This document shows, one piece after another, positions 53,354-62,181 of a DNA stretch of 64,000 bases (positions within the stretch are counted from its first letter, which is position 1; each line of letters opens with the position of its first letter). The translations under genes were made by a program, and so were the position numbers. Under the pieces are notes generated by a model. That model was given only the letters and a program-made list of their open reading frames with translations. It ran no database searches and had not been told where the DNA came from. The stretch is from a bacterium. Lineage in GTDB: Bacteria > SAR324 > XYD2-FULL-50-16. The stretch covers positions 117,505-181,504 of the forward strand of contig JAHJTV010000043.1 in NCBI GenBank assembly GCA_018829445.1, read 5' to 3'.

Positions 53354-53521
53354 ATGAACCTCCGGCAAACTACCTTTATCGTTAATAATATCAGTATATC
53401 AGCCTTTTTTGCTCGAATTGTTATCCGATTTGAAATAGCAAAAAACATTCATAGAATTAGCAACTTACGCAATTTTCAGAAATTAGAAGGAAAAAGTTAT
53501 AGTGGTGGAGGTGAACCATGA
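53354..53521 (+). CDS. 55-aa protein resembling the N-terminus of the adjacent recombinase
   Basis: An ORF of 55 codons starts with ATG at 53354, preceded by AGAGG at good spacing, and its TGA (53519-53521) overlaps the recombinase ATG (53518-53520) as ATGA. Over the first 43 residues it aligns without gaps to residues 1-43 of the recombinase, with about 17 identities, including R-Q-x-T-F-I-V-x-N near the start and L-R near 38. The recombinase's ribosome binding site (GGTGGAGGTGAA) lies in the last codons of this ORF. It is either a degenerate partial copy or a small coupled protein that mimics the arm-binding domain. It is too short to be found by usual gene callers. Confidence 0.6.
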   Translation: MNLRQTTFIVNNISISAFFARIVIRFEIAKNIHRISNLRNFQKLEGKSYSGGGEP

Positions 53522-55551
53522 GTGCTCGACAACCTACCTTCATCGTCAGGAATAACACCACTTCAGCCTATTTTTTTCGATCTATCATTCCTTTGGATTT
53601 GAGAGAAAAATTCAATGGAATTAGGGAATTACGCATTTCTTTGAAAACCGGTGTCAGATCTGAAGCAAAACGGTTTGCTCAGATACTTAAATATCAGTTG
53701 GATAAGGCTTTTGAAGATATTAGATATGGAGATAATTCAACAACTTGTGTAAGTTTAATAAAGCAAGTATTAAAAGAGTATCTTGATGAACAGCTATTGC
53801 CTATAAATAGGGGTATTAGTAGAATCAATGGGGTTCAATACCAATTTGAACCACAAAATGGCTATACACCTCCTCAAGATTTGCAGAAAGAGATGAAATT
53901 ACCTTCCGAATTAAAACTGATGCAGATGGTGGTAAAGAGGCTGAAATATGCTGATATTTTAGAATTTTGCGCTGAGCACGGCATAAAATATAGCGAAGAT
54001 GCCTTTTCACAAAGACATATACGTCAGGCTAGAAATACGCTATTAAAGCTGATCGAACAGCAAGGGCTGTTGTTTTGTCTGGCTGATGCCCTCGCAAGAG
54101 ATATCATAGATAACCATTTATCGTCGCTAGATCAAACTAGTTTTAAACAATATATGTCCGAACTTGAAATATCTAACTGGGAGCTGCAAAAGCTTCAAGA
54201 AGATAATGAGAATCTGAGTGTTGATGACGTTTTAGAGCTGATTGATGAAACCTATGAGGATTTGATTGATTTTGCGATTGAGATTGGAGTGAATTCATTG
54301 TTTGTGTCTGATAATGAGCCGGTTGTAAAAGACACCAAAATGGGTGCAGAAAACGATAATGCCGCTAATAACGTATGGCAAAAACTCAATAATCCAACAG
54401 TTAAAGAGGAAGTATCAAATGCTGAAACTCTACTCGAAGATGTTAAAACAAGCAGGTCTTCTGAAGAGAGAGTTGATCATAAACCAAAGCAAAGTCCCAA
54501 GATATCGAAGGTGATCGAAGCCTATTTCGAAGAAATGATAGCAGCCAAGGTCTGGAAACCCAAATCATTATTAGAAAAGAAAACAGTGATTGGCAAATTT
54601 ATTGAGATCGTCGGAGATATTACCGTTGATCAGCTATCGTTTGAAATCGCTAGAAAATACAAGAGCATTTTGATGAAGCTACCGGCTAACATGCGAAAAG
54701 ACCAACGCTATAGAGATAAAAGCATCAAGGAAATACTAGAACTGGAAGATGTTAAACCAGTGGCGGTGAATACGGTCAATAACAATATTACTGCAGTCGT
54801 AGCGTTAATGACTTGGGCTCGAAAAAACGGTTATATCACCGAGAATTACTTCGAAGGCTTGAAAGTCGTCAGCAAAAAGAAACCGCAGGATGAACGCAAG
54901 GTGTTTAGCAGCAAAGATATTGTAAAGATATTTAATCCTGATACTTACCTAAAAGAAACTGAAATTAGTTCGGCCAGGTACTGGATACCGCTTCTTGATA
55001 TGTTTACTGGTGCTAGACTGAACGAATTATGCCAGCTGCATACCAGTGATGTGAAGAAAGAAGACGACTTATGGTGCTTGGATATCAATGAGAAAAGCGA
55101 TGATCCGGAAAATCCGAAATCACTCAAGAATAGGTCCTCAGATAGAGTTATACCAATTCATCTGCAACTCATCGAACTTGGATTTATCGATTTCGTAAAT
55201 ACACAAAAGAAAGCCGGGCATGTACGTCTATTTCCAGAGTTAACGCTCAGTATAGATGGCTTCTCAAGAAAAATTGGCAGGTGGTTCAATCAGACGTATT
55301 TAAGAAAAAAAGCCGGTATCAAAGACCCGGAAAAAAGCTTTCATAGCTTCAGGCATACCGTATCGGATGGTTTGAAGCAGAAAAGGATTCAAGAGACTTT
55401 TGTCAGTGAATATCTTGGTCATTCGACGGGAGATTCGGAAACTTATGGTCGATATGGTAAGAAATATCAACCTGAAGCTTTGATGGAAGAGGTTGTTAAA
55501 TATATTGATTATGAACTGGATTTCAGACTGTTGAGAAAATCGAAGCAATAA
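53518..55551 (+). CDS. Large tyrosine recombinase/integrase
   Basis: This is the presumed integrase of the island at ssrA. N-terminal DUF6538-type segment (about 1-60), a long helical middle including an Asp/Glu-rich linker (about 270-330), a core-binding SAM-like domain (about 330-460) and the catalytic domain: first Arg in T-G-A-R-L-N-E, H-S-F-R-H-T, then G-H-S-x-G-D-S-E-T-Y-x-x-Y. At 677 residues it is about twice the usual length, as in other DUF6538-containing integrases. GGTGGAGGTGAA precedes the ATG. Upstream is the 55-aa coupled ORF. Confidence 0.92.
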   Translation: MSARQPTFIVRNNTTSAYFFRSIIPLDLREKFNGIRELRISLKTGVRSEAKRFAQILKYQLDKAFEDIRYGDNSTTCVSLIKQVLKEYLDEQLLPINRGISRINGVQYQFEPQNGYTPPQDLQKEMKLPSELKLMQMVVKRLKYADILEFCAEHGIKYSEDAFSQRHIRQARNTLLKLIEQQGLLFCLADALARDIIDNHLSSLDQTSFKQYMSELEISNWELQKLQEDNENLSVDDVLELIDETYEDLIDFAIEIGVNSLFVSDNEPVVKDTKMGAENDNAANNVWQKLNNPTVKEEVSNAETLLEDVKTSRSSEERVDHKPKQSPKISKVIEAYFEEMIAAKVWKPKSLLEKKTVIGKFIEIVGDITVDQLSFEIARKYKSILMKLPANMRKDQRYRDKSIKEILELEDVKPVAVNTVNNNITAVVALMTWARKNGYITENYFEGLKVVSKKKPQDERKVFSSKDIVKIFNPDTYLKETEISSARYWIPLLDMFTGARLNELCQLHTSDVKKEDDLWCLDINEKSDDPENPKSLKNRSSDRVIPIHLQLIELGFIDFVNTQKKAGHVRLFPELTLSIDGFSRKIGRWFNQTYLRKKAGIKDPEKSFHSFRHTVSDGLKQKRIQETFVSEYLGHSTGDSETYGRYGKKYQPEALMEEVVKYIDYELDFRLLRKSKQ

Positions 55552-55620
55552 AGTAGTTGCAGAGCCGTTTGAAACTGTTCATATCAGCCAGTCACATATT
55601 CGCTTTGTTACAAACTGAAG

Positions 55621-56088
55621 ATGAAATTGTCCCCATCAAGTTTTAATTCTAAAAGGTATCAGACCGCTAAACGACTAAAGGTTGATAAGAGTTTTACGCC
55701 GTGTATTACTGAAGACAATGATGAGTTGTATCCGAATGGTGTTTTTGTATTCAATATCACCAAAATGATTCAGCATATTGAATCAAACAAAAACGAATTC
55801 GAGCTCCTAGAAATAGAAACCATAGATTTTCATATCTACAACTCATCAATCAATGAGTCGCACCTCGATTCGGTTGATGTTTCCAAACCCGCAATTATCG
55901 CTGAAATCTCTCCCGGACGTTATAACCTTATCGATGGTCATCACAGGCTGGAAAAAGCCAGAAGAATGAAGATAAGGTCAATACCAGCCTACAAGCTCAA
56001 TGTTGACCAGCATATTCAGTTTTTAACGGAAATAGAGGCGTATATTGCTTACATCGAATACTGGAACAGTAAAATCAGTGCCGATTGA
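55621..56088 (+). CDS. ParB/sulfiredoxin-fold protein
   Basis: The 155-residue protein contains the ParB-nuclease-like motif I-D-G-H-H-R-L-x-x-A (about 105-115), followed by I-P-A-Y-K-L. In ParB and sulfiredoxin this loop binds nucleotide; chromosomal ParB partners also have a helix-turn-helix, which is absent here. The role may be nucleotide-dependent regulation or DNA binding within the island. It begins 69 nt after the integrase gene on the same strand. Confidence 0.7.
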   Translation: MKLSPSSFNSKRYQTAKRLKVDKSFTPCITEDNDELYPNGVFVFNITKMIQHIESNKNEFELLEIETIDFHIYNSSINESHLDSVDVSKPAIIAEISPGRYNLIDGHHRLEKARRMKIRSIPAYKLNVDQHIQFLTEIEAYIAYIEYWNSKISAD

Positions 56089-56498
56089 TGGCATTGTAGT
56101 TTCTAATTTATTCTTAGCATTGACTCCTCTGCTTTTACAAATCTCGTCATTTTAAAAACCTGCCTCATCGATACCTGCCAATCAAATTTTCACACCTCAA
56201 AAAGCCTTTCTTTTTACACCATACAGTGCTTAACGCTCTGAAATAATGGATTATACTTGACATTTCAAGTCATTTTCGCTATTCTTTTAAGTCGTATTCA
56301 AAACAGCACCTTTTGCTCAGACTGTATAAGACCTACCTGAAGTATCACCATTCTCACCAGTCAACCTTGGTTAGTCAGTAACTGAGGTCAGCGAATTTTC
56401 GTTCTCTAATCACTTTAAAAACCGCCAGGGCATTCGCGCGTGCTGGTTTGAATACTGGTTATTTACTTAATTATTTAATTATATCAGGAGACAACGAT
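56089..56498. other. 410-nt leader region in the island
   Basis: No gene fits here. It contains a sigma70-type promoter at 56257-56285 overlapping a short inverted repeat, and an AAACCGCC motif at 56419-56426 that recurs before other island genes. The predicted leader to the ATG at 56499 is about 207 nt. Confidence 0.55.
56255..56285 (+). promoter_or_regulatory. Promoter with overlapping operator-like repeat
   Basis: TTGACA (56257-56262), 17 nt, and TATTCT (56280-56285) form a promoter. ACTTGA (56255-56260) and TCAAGT (56265-56270) form a 6-bp inverted repeat over the -35. It points toward the cargo genes that start at 56499. Confidence 0.58.
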
Positions 56499-56900
56499 AT
56501 GAAGAGTAAAAAAATTATCAGAATTCGAGCGCTATTTGTGAACGAAGACAAGTCTGCGACAGACGAGTGTATTGTTCTGATCGGTGAGTTAGGGGCAGAT
56601 GGTAAAATCATCCCCGATAAACAGATGTTTGGATATCACGATGAGTACAACGAGGATGGTGTATTGTTGAAGTGGCCATTTGTCAGCCTGACGGACAAAT
56701 CAAAAAAGAAAATCATATTGAACTATGGTGATGTGCATGCTGATCCAGATGAATGCAAAGGTGAATCGCCTGACAAAACAATGGGTTGTCAATACGCAGA
56801 ATTGATTTTTTCGGCAGAAGTAAAACTCAACACGATTATTAAAAGGAAGGTTGGTGAAGATATCGATGACTATCAAATCATTGAGATTCAAGATTACTGA
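56499..56900 (+). CDS. Unrecognised island protein (133 aa)
   Basis: The start at 56499 has AGGAG with correct spacing and removes a 17-codon hydrophobic extension. The protein is small, acidic and beta-rich (alternating hydrophobic residues, G-x-x-G turns), with no known motif and no membrane helix. It is the first gene after the promoter at 56255-56285. It precedes a RadC-like gene by about 130 nt, the usual setting for plasmid/ICE hypothetical genes. Confidence 0.65.
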   Translation: MKSKKIIRIRALFVNEDKSATDECIVLIGELGADGKIIPDKQMFGYHDEYNEDGVLLKWPFVSLTDKSKKKIILNYGDVHADPDECKGESPDKTMGCQYAELIFSAEVKLNTIIKRKVGEDIDDYQIIEIQDY

Positions 56901-56942
56901 TCTCTAATAAAAACAGCGGCGCTAAAGCGGTTCGATGAACTT

Positions 56943-56967
56943 CTTTGGCGCACATAAACCGCCAAAG
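56943..56967. repeat. 8-bp inverted repeat upstream of the RadC-like gene
   Basis: Arms CTTTGGCG (56943-56950) and CGCCAAAG (56960-56967) with a 9-nt loop lie between the 133-aa gene and the RadC-like gene. A pyrimidine-rich tract follows after about 10 nt, so it could be a weak terminator, and the right arm includes the recurrent AAACCGCC motif. Confidence 0.4.
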
Positions 56968-57029
56968 CGTTGTGCCACTCTCTTCTTTTTTGTTTTAAAT
57001 GATTTCAAACTATTTTATTTAAGGCAGCC

Positions 57030-57611
57030 ATGACAGAATTCGAAAAAATGCGTTTGTACTCTGACCTTGATTTGATTAAGCAGATCCTTAACCTATCTGA
57101 AAAGGAACTCCATGGCGGTACCGTCAAAGAGATTCTCGATCACCTCTCTAATGACGCTTTTGAGCAAAATAGGGCTTTCATACTCAGAGAGATCGCTGAA
57201 CGGTATGGTGAGAAAAGATTACAGACGGATGATTCGTTCTCAAATTCAAACCAGGTTTACCAGCATTATCGAGTCCGGTTGAGCAATGCGAAACAAGAAA
57301 GTTTTTACATTCTCATTCTAAACAATAAGCACCGAATTATAGGTGAAAGAATGGTCTCGCTGGGGACCATCAATCAGAGTCTGGCTCATCCCCGTGAGAT
57401 TTTCGCACCGGCAATCGAACTGCGAGCAGCGGCTATTATTGTCGTTCATAATCATCCAACAGGGGACCCAACGCCTTCCGCTCAAGATATCAAGATTACC
57501 AAAAGGCTTATTGAAGCCGGTAACCTGTTAGGTGTTAATGTTCTGGACCATGTCATCATCGGTCAAGACATCTATTTTTCATTCGCAGACGAGAATATCA
57601 TGTCTGCTTAA
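57030..57611 (+). CDS. RadC-like JAB/MPN domain protein
   Basis: The protein has the JAMM metalloprotease-type motif: E/H-P-R-E-I-F near 119-124, then H140-x-H142-P-x-G-x-x-x-P-S150-x-x-D153. RadC-like proteins are common on plasmids and ICEs; the name reflects an old DNA-repair assignment, and their biochemistry is not settled. The 193-residue length fits the mobile-element version with a shortened N-terminal helix-hairpin-helix part. AAGGCAGCC lies before the ATG. Confidence 0.85.
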   Translation: MTEFEKMRLYSDLDLIKQILNLSEKELHGGTVKEILDHLSNDAFEQNRAFILREIAERYGEKRLQTDDSFSNSNQVYQHYRVRLSNAKQESFYILILNNKHRIIGERMVSLGTINQSLAHPREIFAPAIELRAAAIIVVHNHPTGDPTPSAQDIKITKRLIEAGNLLGVNVLDHVIIGQDIYFSFADENIMSA

Positions 57612-57632
57612 TGCGATAATTGGAGGATCAAT

Positions 57633-57854
57633 ATGGCAAAATCTCTATCAGACAGATTTGAAGGCGGATACATTTCTCATAATCCAATGTTTCGGAATTT
57701 GACGGCTGATGAAGTCAAAGAATTTCAGGAGCACGCTCGTCAGAATTACACACCAGACTCACCGATCAACGATGTTTGGCATCCGGTGTATCGATCAGAA
57801 TGCATGAAAATCAATTCAGAATGTCAGGCCAAACAGAAGAAAGTCATGCCGTGA
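57633..57854 (+). CDS. Small unrecognised island protein (73 aa)
   Basis: The gene starts 21 nt after the RadC-like gene, with GGAGG 8 nt before the ATG. It is likely cotranscribed. The protein is charged, with a central N-P-M-F-R-N-L-T-A-D-E-V-K-E-F type helix, one Cys pair separated by several residues, and no known domain. A 7-bp hairpin (CCGTGAT/ATCACGG, 57849-57867) overlaps the stop. Confidence 0.6.
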   Translation: MAKSLSDRFEGGYISHNPMFRNLTADEVKEFQEHARQNYTPDSPINDVWHPVYRSECMKINSECQAKQKKVMP

Positions 57855-58055
57855 TGCGATATCACGGTTGAAAAAACCGCAGTAACTATCACCAGCTGTT
57901 TTCTCAACCCGATTTTTTACCAAATCAAATCAATTTTTGGGCAATTAGGCTTAGTATTTCGCCATTCATTCTGGTACCGACGGCAGACGAATGTCATGAA
58001 GGGATTGGTCTGTCACCGGTTTGTGGCCTTTTTAACAGATTTCGGAGATCGAAAA

Positions 58056-58373
58056 ATGAAACTTATTACACCTGAATTCAAAGAGTTGCTAAAAGATTAT
58101 CCGCTCTACTCGCAAGAAAATGAAGAAGATCCCCTTGTGGTTGCGAAGTTTTTTGATCCATGTGGTTCAGCGACCTGGCTAATATTAGAGTACGACCCAA
58201 AAGAAGCGATTGCTTTTTGCTATGTGATGGGCTTGAGTCATGACGAATTTGGCTACACCAGCCTTATTGAATTGGAATCCATCAAACGACCATTTGGTCT
58301 GACAATAGAGCGTGACCTTTATTTCCAGCCAGCAAGACTCAGCAAATTCAAAAAAGGAGCCTGCGATGAATGA
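58056..58373 (+). CDS. DUF2958-type protein
   Basis: The 105-residue protein (starting at ATG 58056, with GGAG 10 nt upstream) has the DUF2958-type pattern K-L-I-T-P-x-x-x-x-x-L, D-P-L-V-V-A-K-F-F-D-P, then T-W-x-I-x-E-Y-D. This family is found on plasmids and phages and is often coded with antirestriction genes; its function is not known. A stretch of 20 open codons upstream is ignored because the ribosome binding site fits the shorter start. It overlaps the next gene by 8 nt. Confidence 0.78.
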   Translation: MKLITPEFKELLKDYPLYSQENEEDPLVVAKFFDPCGSATWLILEYDPKEAIAFCYVMGLSHDEFGYTSLIELESIKRPFGLTIERDLYFQPARLSKFKKGACDE

Positions 58374-59241
58374 AAAACTGAAGATCGTTCAACAAGAGGC
58401 AACCGCTTTAATCGTCGAACAGTTGAAAGAATTTGAACAGTCCGGCGAAATACCGGTTTGGTTAAAACCGTGGGATGCCAAAGGTGGTTTATCATGGCCA
58501 TGTAATTTGGATGGCCGGTTCTATACCGGTGTTAATACTGTTCATCTGTTGGCGTTGCAACAGAAGTTTGGATTTCCATTTTCAACCTGGGGAACCTATA
58601 AATCGTTTTTAGACCGTGAGGGGCAGGTGATGAAGAAAGAACGAGCGATGAGAGTCTTCTTTTACCGGTCAATGACCATCAAAAAAAGAGATAAAACCGG
58701 TGTGGTCATTGAAGACGAGGATGGAAATCCGGTATCAATCACGATACCGGTACTTAAATATTATAGTGTCTTTAATATCGCTCAAACTAACTTACAACCA
58801 TCTAAGCAACCTGCTGTTTCCCCAGATTTTAGAAAACTCTCTGAAGCGATTGAGTCAGCTAACATTGACATTCGTTACGGAGCGGATAGAGCGTACTATG
58901 ATAGATCTGGTGATTTTATCAGAATGCCTGAATTTGAGCAGTTCTCTGATGAAGCCAGCTTTTTTGGGGTGCTGGCTCATGAAGCGATCCACTGGACGGG
59001 GTCACCCGAACGACTCTGCAGAGTCAAAGGTAAGGAGTTTGGTGACAGAGAATACGCCATTGAGGAGTTGACCGCCGAACTTGGCTCAGTGATGTTGCTG
59101 GCCAATTTCGGTATAAAACCTGTCTTTCAAAGTTCAGCTTACATCAGTCACTGGATTGATGTTTTGCAAGAAGACCATCGACTTATCTTCAAAATAGCCT
59201 CCCAAGCTCAGAAAGCAGCTGAAATGATCTTCACGAAATAG
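58366..59241 (+). CDS. ArdC-like antirestriction protein
   Basis: The protein (291 aa) has an N-terminal ssDNA-binding domain of the DUF1738 type (P-W-x-x-x-x-x-x-x-x-P-x-N...Y-x-G-x-N), and a C-terminal zincin-like domain with H205-E206-A-I-H209 and a later Glu-rich E-Y-A-I-E-E-L-T-A-E-L-G helix. ArdC proteins protect incoming single-stranded DNA during conjugation and oppose host restriction. AAGGAG precedes the ATG, and the 8-nt overlap suggests coupling to the DUF2958 gene. Confidence 0.85.
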   Translation: MNEKLKIVQQEATALIVEQLKEFEQSGEIPVWLKPWDAKGGLSWPCNLDGRFYTGVNTVHLLALQQKFGFPFSTWGTYKSFLDREGQVMKKERAMRVFFYRSMTIKKRDKTGVVIEDEDGNPVSITIPVLKYYSVFNIAQTNLQPSKQPAVSPDFRKLSEAIESANIDIRYGADRAYYDRSGDFIRMPEFEQFSDEASFFGVLAHEAIHWTGSPERLCRVKGKEFGDREYAIEELTAELGSVMLLANFGIKPVFQSSAYISHWIDVLQEDHRLIFKIASQAQKAAEMIFTK

Positions 59242-59430
59242 TTACTTTCTAGAAGCCACCAGATTTACCACAACAACCGGCCAAATCAAGCTGACTTAAT
59301 CAATTTCACATTCAGAAAGCAGGGTCCAGTTAGATCAGCGGTTAGCCAATTTTTTGGTCTGCTTTATAAGAGTACGATAATCTATATTAATGAAACCTTA
59401 TGAACACCTATTAATAAAAGAGATACAGCG

Positions 59431-60372
59431 ATGAAGACAGATCTCATTTTACCGAACAATTATATTAATCTGGCATACACCTTGGTGAGAGCTTTTTTTC
59501 AAGGCAAAAGTGAAGCAACATTGAAAGCATATAAGGCAGATCTTGAGGCTTTTCGAGAGTTCACCGGGGCTAAAAACCTATCTGAATCGGCTAAAAAACT
59601 GATTGAATTGCCGCTTGGTGAAGCCAATCTGTTAGCTCTAAACTATAAAACAGAGATGCAAAAACGGAGATTGCGGCCAACGACCATCAATCGCAGACTC
59701 TCTGCAATTCGTTCTCTGGTTCGCCTGGCGAATACACTTGGTATGGTTAATTGGCAGCTGGAAGTAAAAAATGATCAGATAGAAGCTTACAGAGATACTT
59801 CAGGGCCTGGTGAAAACAGTTTTCAAAAAATGCTGACAGTCTGCCAGAATCAAAAAAACAAAAAGAAAGCGGTTCGTGATTATGTAATTTTAAGACTGCT
59901 ACATGATCTTGCATTAAGACGAGGTTCTATTGTGAATCTAAATATAGAAGACCTTGAGCTGAACAAACGATTGATATGGGTTTCATTGAAAAAGAGAACC
60001 GAGAAGGTACAGAAATACTTACCAGAGGTGACACTCAGAGCGATTGAAAACTGGATCGCAATTCGAGGTGATCAGCCTGGGCCACTGTTTATCAACCTTG
60101 ATCGAGCAAACAATGGTTCACGCCTCACTGGTACTAGTATTTATCGAATGGTCAGATCAATTGGTGAACAGATCGGAGTCAAAACACGGCCTCATGGTAT
60201 TCGCCATACTGCCATCACTGAAGCTGTTAAAAGAGCTCAAGAGAACGGTATTGGCATTGAAGAGGTAATGCAATTTTCAGATCACAAAGATATCAAAACG
60301 CTTTTGATCTACCGAGATCGAGAGAGAAATACGCAGGGATTGTTATCCAGGTTGATTGTTGACGAATCATAA
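59431..60372 (+). CDS. Second tyrosine-type site-specific recombinase
   Basis: The 313-residue protein has a SAM-like core-binding domain (about 10-100) and a catalytic domain with an Arg in L-R-R-G-S-I-V-N-L, H-G-I-R-H-T-A-I-T and a final tyrosine in L-L-I-Y-R-D. It is different from the large integrase in length and sequence, closer to XerC/D-type or transposon-linked recombinases. A 189-nt gap precedes it. Two recombinases in one island suggest either a composite element or separate functions, such as integration and dimer resolution or cargo exchange. Confidence 0.85.
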   Translation: MKTDLILPNNYINLAYTLVRAFFQGKSEATLKAYKADLEAFREFTGAKNLSESAKKLIELPLGEANLLALNYKTEMQKRRLRPTTINRRLSAIRSLVRLANTLGMVNWQLEVKNDQIEAYRDTSGPGENSFQKMLTVCQNQKNKKKAVRDYVILRLLHDLALRRGSIVNLNIEDLELNKRLIWVSLKKRTEKVQKYLPEVTLRAIENWIAIRGDQPGPLFINLDRANNGSRLTGTSIYRMVRSIGEQIGVKTRPHGIRHTAITEAVKRAQENGIGIEEVMQFSDHKDIKTLLIYRDRERNTQGLLSRLIVDES

Positions 60373-60486
60373 AGTTAATTGCAGTGCTTTTTGTAAGAGA
60401 TATACGAATTATATGATTGGACGGAGTGATGATTATCCAGATGGTATGAAGTAAATTGAAAGGTATTTTGGTGAAGATGAGGTCCA

Positions 60487-62181
60487 TTAAGGCGAATTAT
60501 CAAGGTTTGCTAATTTAATGCTTGATGCTGTACCTATTACCCACAATCTAAATCGAGCACGAGATATGGAAATATATAACAACTTTTCGTTAATGGAGTT
60601 TTCATCAGTTATCCAAAGGAAAATAATATTTGATTCCAATCCTTTGAACCTCTTGACAGTTTCTACTAATACCTTTGATGCAGGAGAGAATTCTTTAAAT
60701 GCCCACCAATGACGATTTTTTGTATTTTCCAATAGCTGTTGTGCTTCGTAAAAATGCCCCATTACGATAATAGCAATATCTTCCGGTTCAATATTTTCGG
60801 TATTAACTAGTTGTGATATCCTATTATCAATTTCTTTTGCTTGCGTCTCCAGTGTAGCTTTTTTAATAAGCTGAACAGGTTCTCCTTCTAAATTTGGAGC
60901 ATCTACTTCAGTTCCTTTATAATATTGGTAGGCAGAATTATGGATATACTTCGTATTACGACAATTATCAAATAAAAACAAAGACTCACAATCGATAGGG
61001 AGATCGTTACTATTTGTATAAATTGCCTGATTACTATCCTGAAATATATAGAGCTTTGTATTTTCATTTTGATCTCGCAACATTTCAATAGCTAACCAAA
61101 ATTCAGGTTTAAAATCCTGCCCTTCATCAATTAAAATAGCGTCGTATTGAATAGGAGCTAATTCGTAGCTGTTAATCAAAGCGTCGGGCATCAATACGTC
61201 ATACAAATCCTCTCCAGAGTAAATGACTTTGGATTCTTCAATTAAATCACGCTTTGTATCATTTTCAACCTGTCTGATTCTCCAAGAACAAAACTCATGA
61301 AAGCTCATGGAATGCAGATTATCAACATGCTGTGATTTTATTTTCAGAGCATTACCCAGCTTTTGGTTATAACAGAGGAATAGAACCTTTAATCCTTGAT
61401 CTGCAAGCGTCAGAGCTTGATCTAGGGCTAATACTGTCTTGCCAGTTCCTGCTCCTCCCTCAATCACGGCTTCTTTCCTTCTTTTAAGTTGCCGAAGGAT
61501 ATTTTTTTGCTGATTAGTTAGCTCAATTTGTATTTTTATCTCTTCTTCTATAACTGACCGTAGCGAAGGTCTTATGGAAACCTGTTTGCCATAGATTCGT
61601 TTCGCAACCTCAATCCCTCTTTTTCCTAAAGCGTCAAAAACGGGTTTATCACCTGCCCAGTATTCAAATATCTTCTTGACCCATTTCTCTAGTTCAATAA
61701 GGTTCCTATTAACTCCAATTATATCAATTGGCATATCAGAACTAACTAAAGAAGCTGCGTTTTCAATATCAGGAAACATCACAGCATGAGCTAGAAGTAG
61801 TTTTTGGGGGCCAAGTCTTTGTTGAAGATGATTTCTTATTTCATATTTTGCGTCTTTTGCCTGGCGAACAGGGTTCTTTATTCCGTATTTATTATTGTTT
61901 CGATCTATCGAATACCACTGATTTATCGATTTATCGTATTCTATACCCCCACCTTTCACCTCAACAACCAAGACACCAAATTGTGGTGAAAAAATCACAA
62001 AATCAGCTTCTCGGTCTCCATGACTTTTGAAACTAGATGTTTGTTTTATAAATTCAAGAGAGTGAACGACCAACAAGTCATCAGGTAATTGTTCTACCAG
62101 TGATTTGTATACCTTCTGCTCAGCTCTTGAGGGTATTTCTCCAATCTGATCATCAGACAGCATTGGAATAATATTAGCCAT
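60487..62181 (-). CDS. NERD-domain nuclease fused to an SF1 helicase
   Basis: The N-terminal NERD nuclease domain (about 20-140 in the longer numbering) has D65 and E79-V-K81 in V-V-E-V-K-G, the PD-(D/E)xK pattern. After a linker the SF1/UvrD-like helicase has Walker A G-G-A-G-T-G-K-T (247-254), Walker B L-I-D-E-G-Q-D, and the final S-x-S-R-A-R motif. The start at 62181 overlaps the DUF3883 stop as TGATG, with GGGAGAA placed upstream, so the pair is translationally coupled. NERD-helicase fusions occur in defence islands and DNA repair. The pair looks like a two-gene effector/sensor unit; no known named defence system was recognised. Confidence 0.85.
   Translation of the reverse strand: MANIIPMLSDDQIGEIPSRAEQKVYKSLVEQLPDDLLVVHSLEFIKQTSSFKSHGDREADFVIFSPQFGVLVVEVKGGGIEYDKSINQWYSIDRNNNKYGIKNPVRQAKDAKYEIRNHLQQRLGPQKLLLAHAVMFPDIENAASLVSSDMPIDIIGVNRNLIELEKWVKKIFEYWAGDKPVFDALGKRGIEVAKRIYGKQVSIRPSLRSVIEEEIKIQIELTNQQKNILRQLKRRKEAVIEGGAGTGKTVLALDQALTLADQGLKVLFLCYNQKLGNALKIKSQHVDNLHSMSFHEFCSWRIRQVENDTKRDLIEESKVIYSGEDLYDVLMPDALINSYELAPIQYDAILIDEGQDFKPEFWLAIEMLRDQNENTKLYIFQDSNQAIYTNSNDLPIDCESLFLFDNCRNTKYIHNSAYQYYKGTEVDAPNLEGEPVQLIKKATLETQAKEIDNRISQLVNTENIEPEDIAIIVMGHFYEAQQLLENTKNRHWWAFKEFSPASKVLVETVKRFKGLESNIIFLWITDENSINEKLLYISISRARFRLWVIGTASSIKLANLDNSP

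Noticed and set aside
53430..53457. TTGAAA-N16-TAGAAT as an integrase promoter
   Set aside because: It lies inside the 55-aa ORF, which is coupled to the integrase start; the hexamers are partial and may be chance. It is kept as a weak alternative only.
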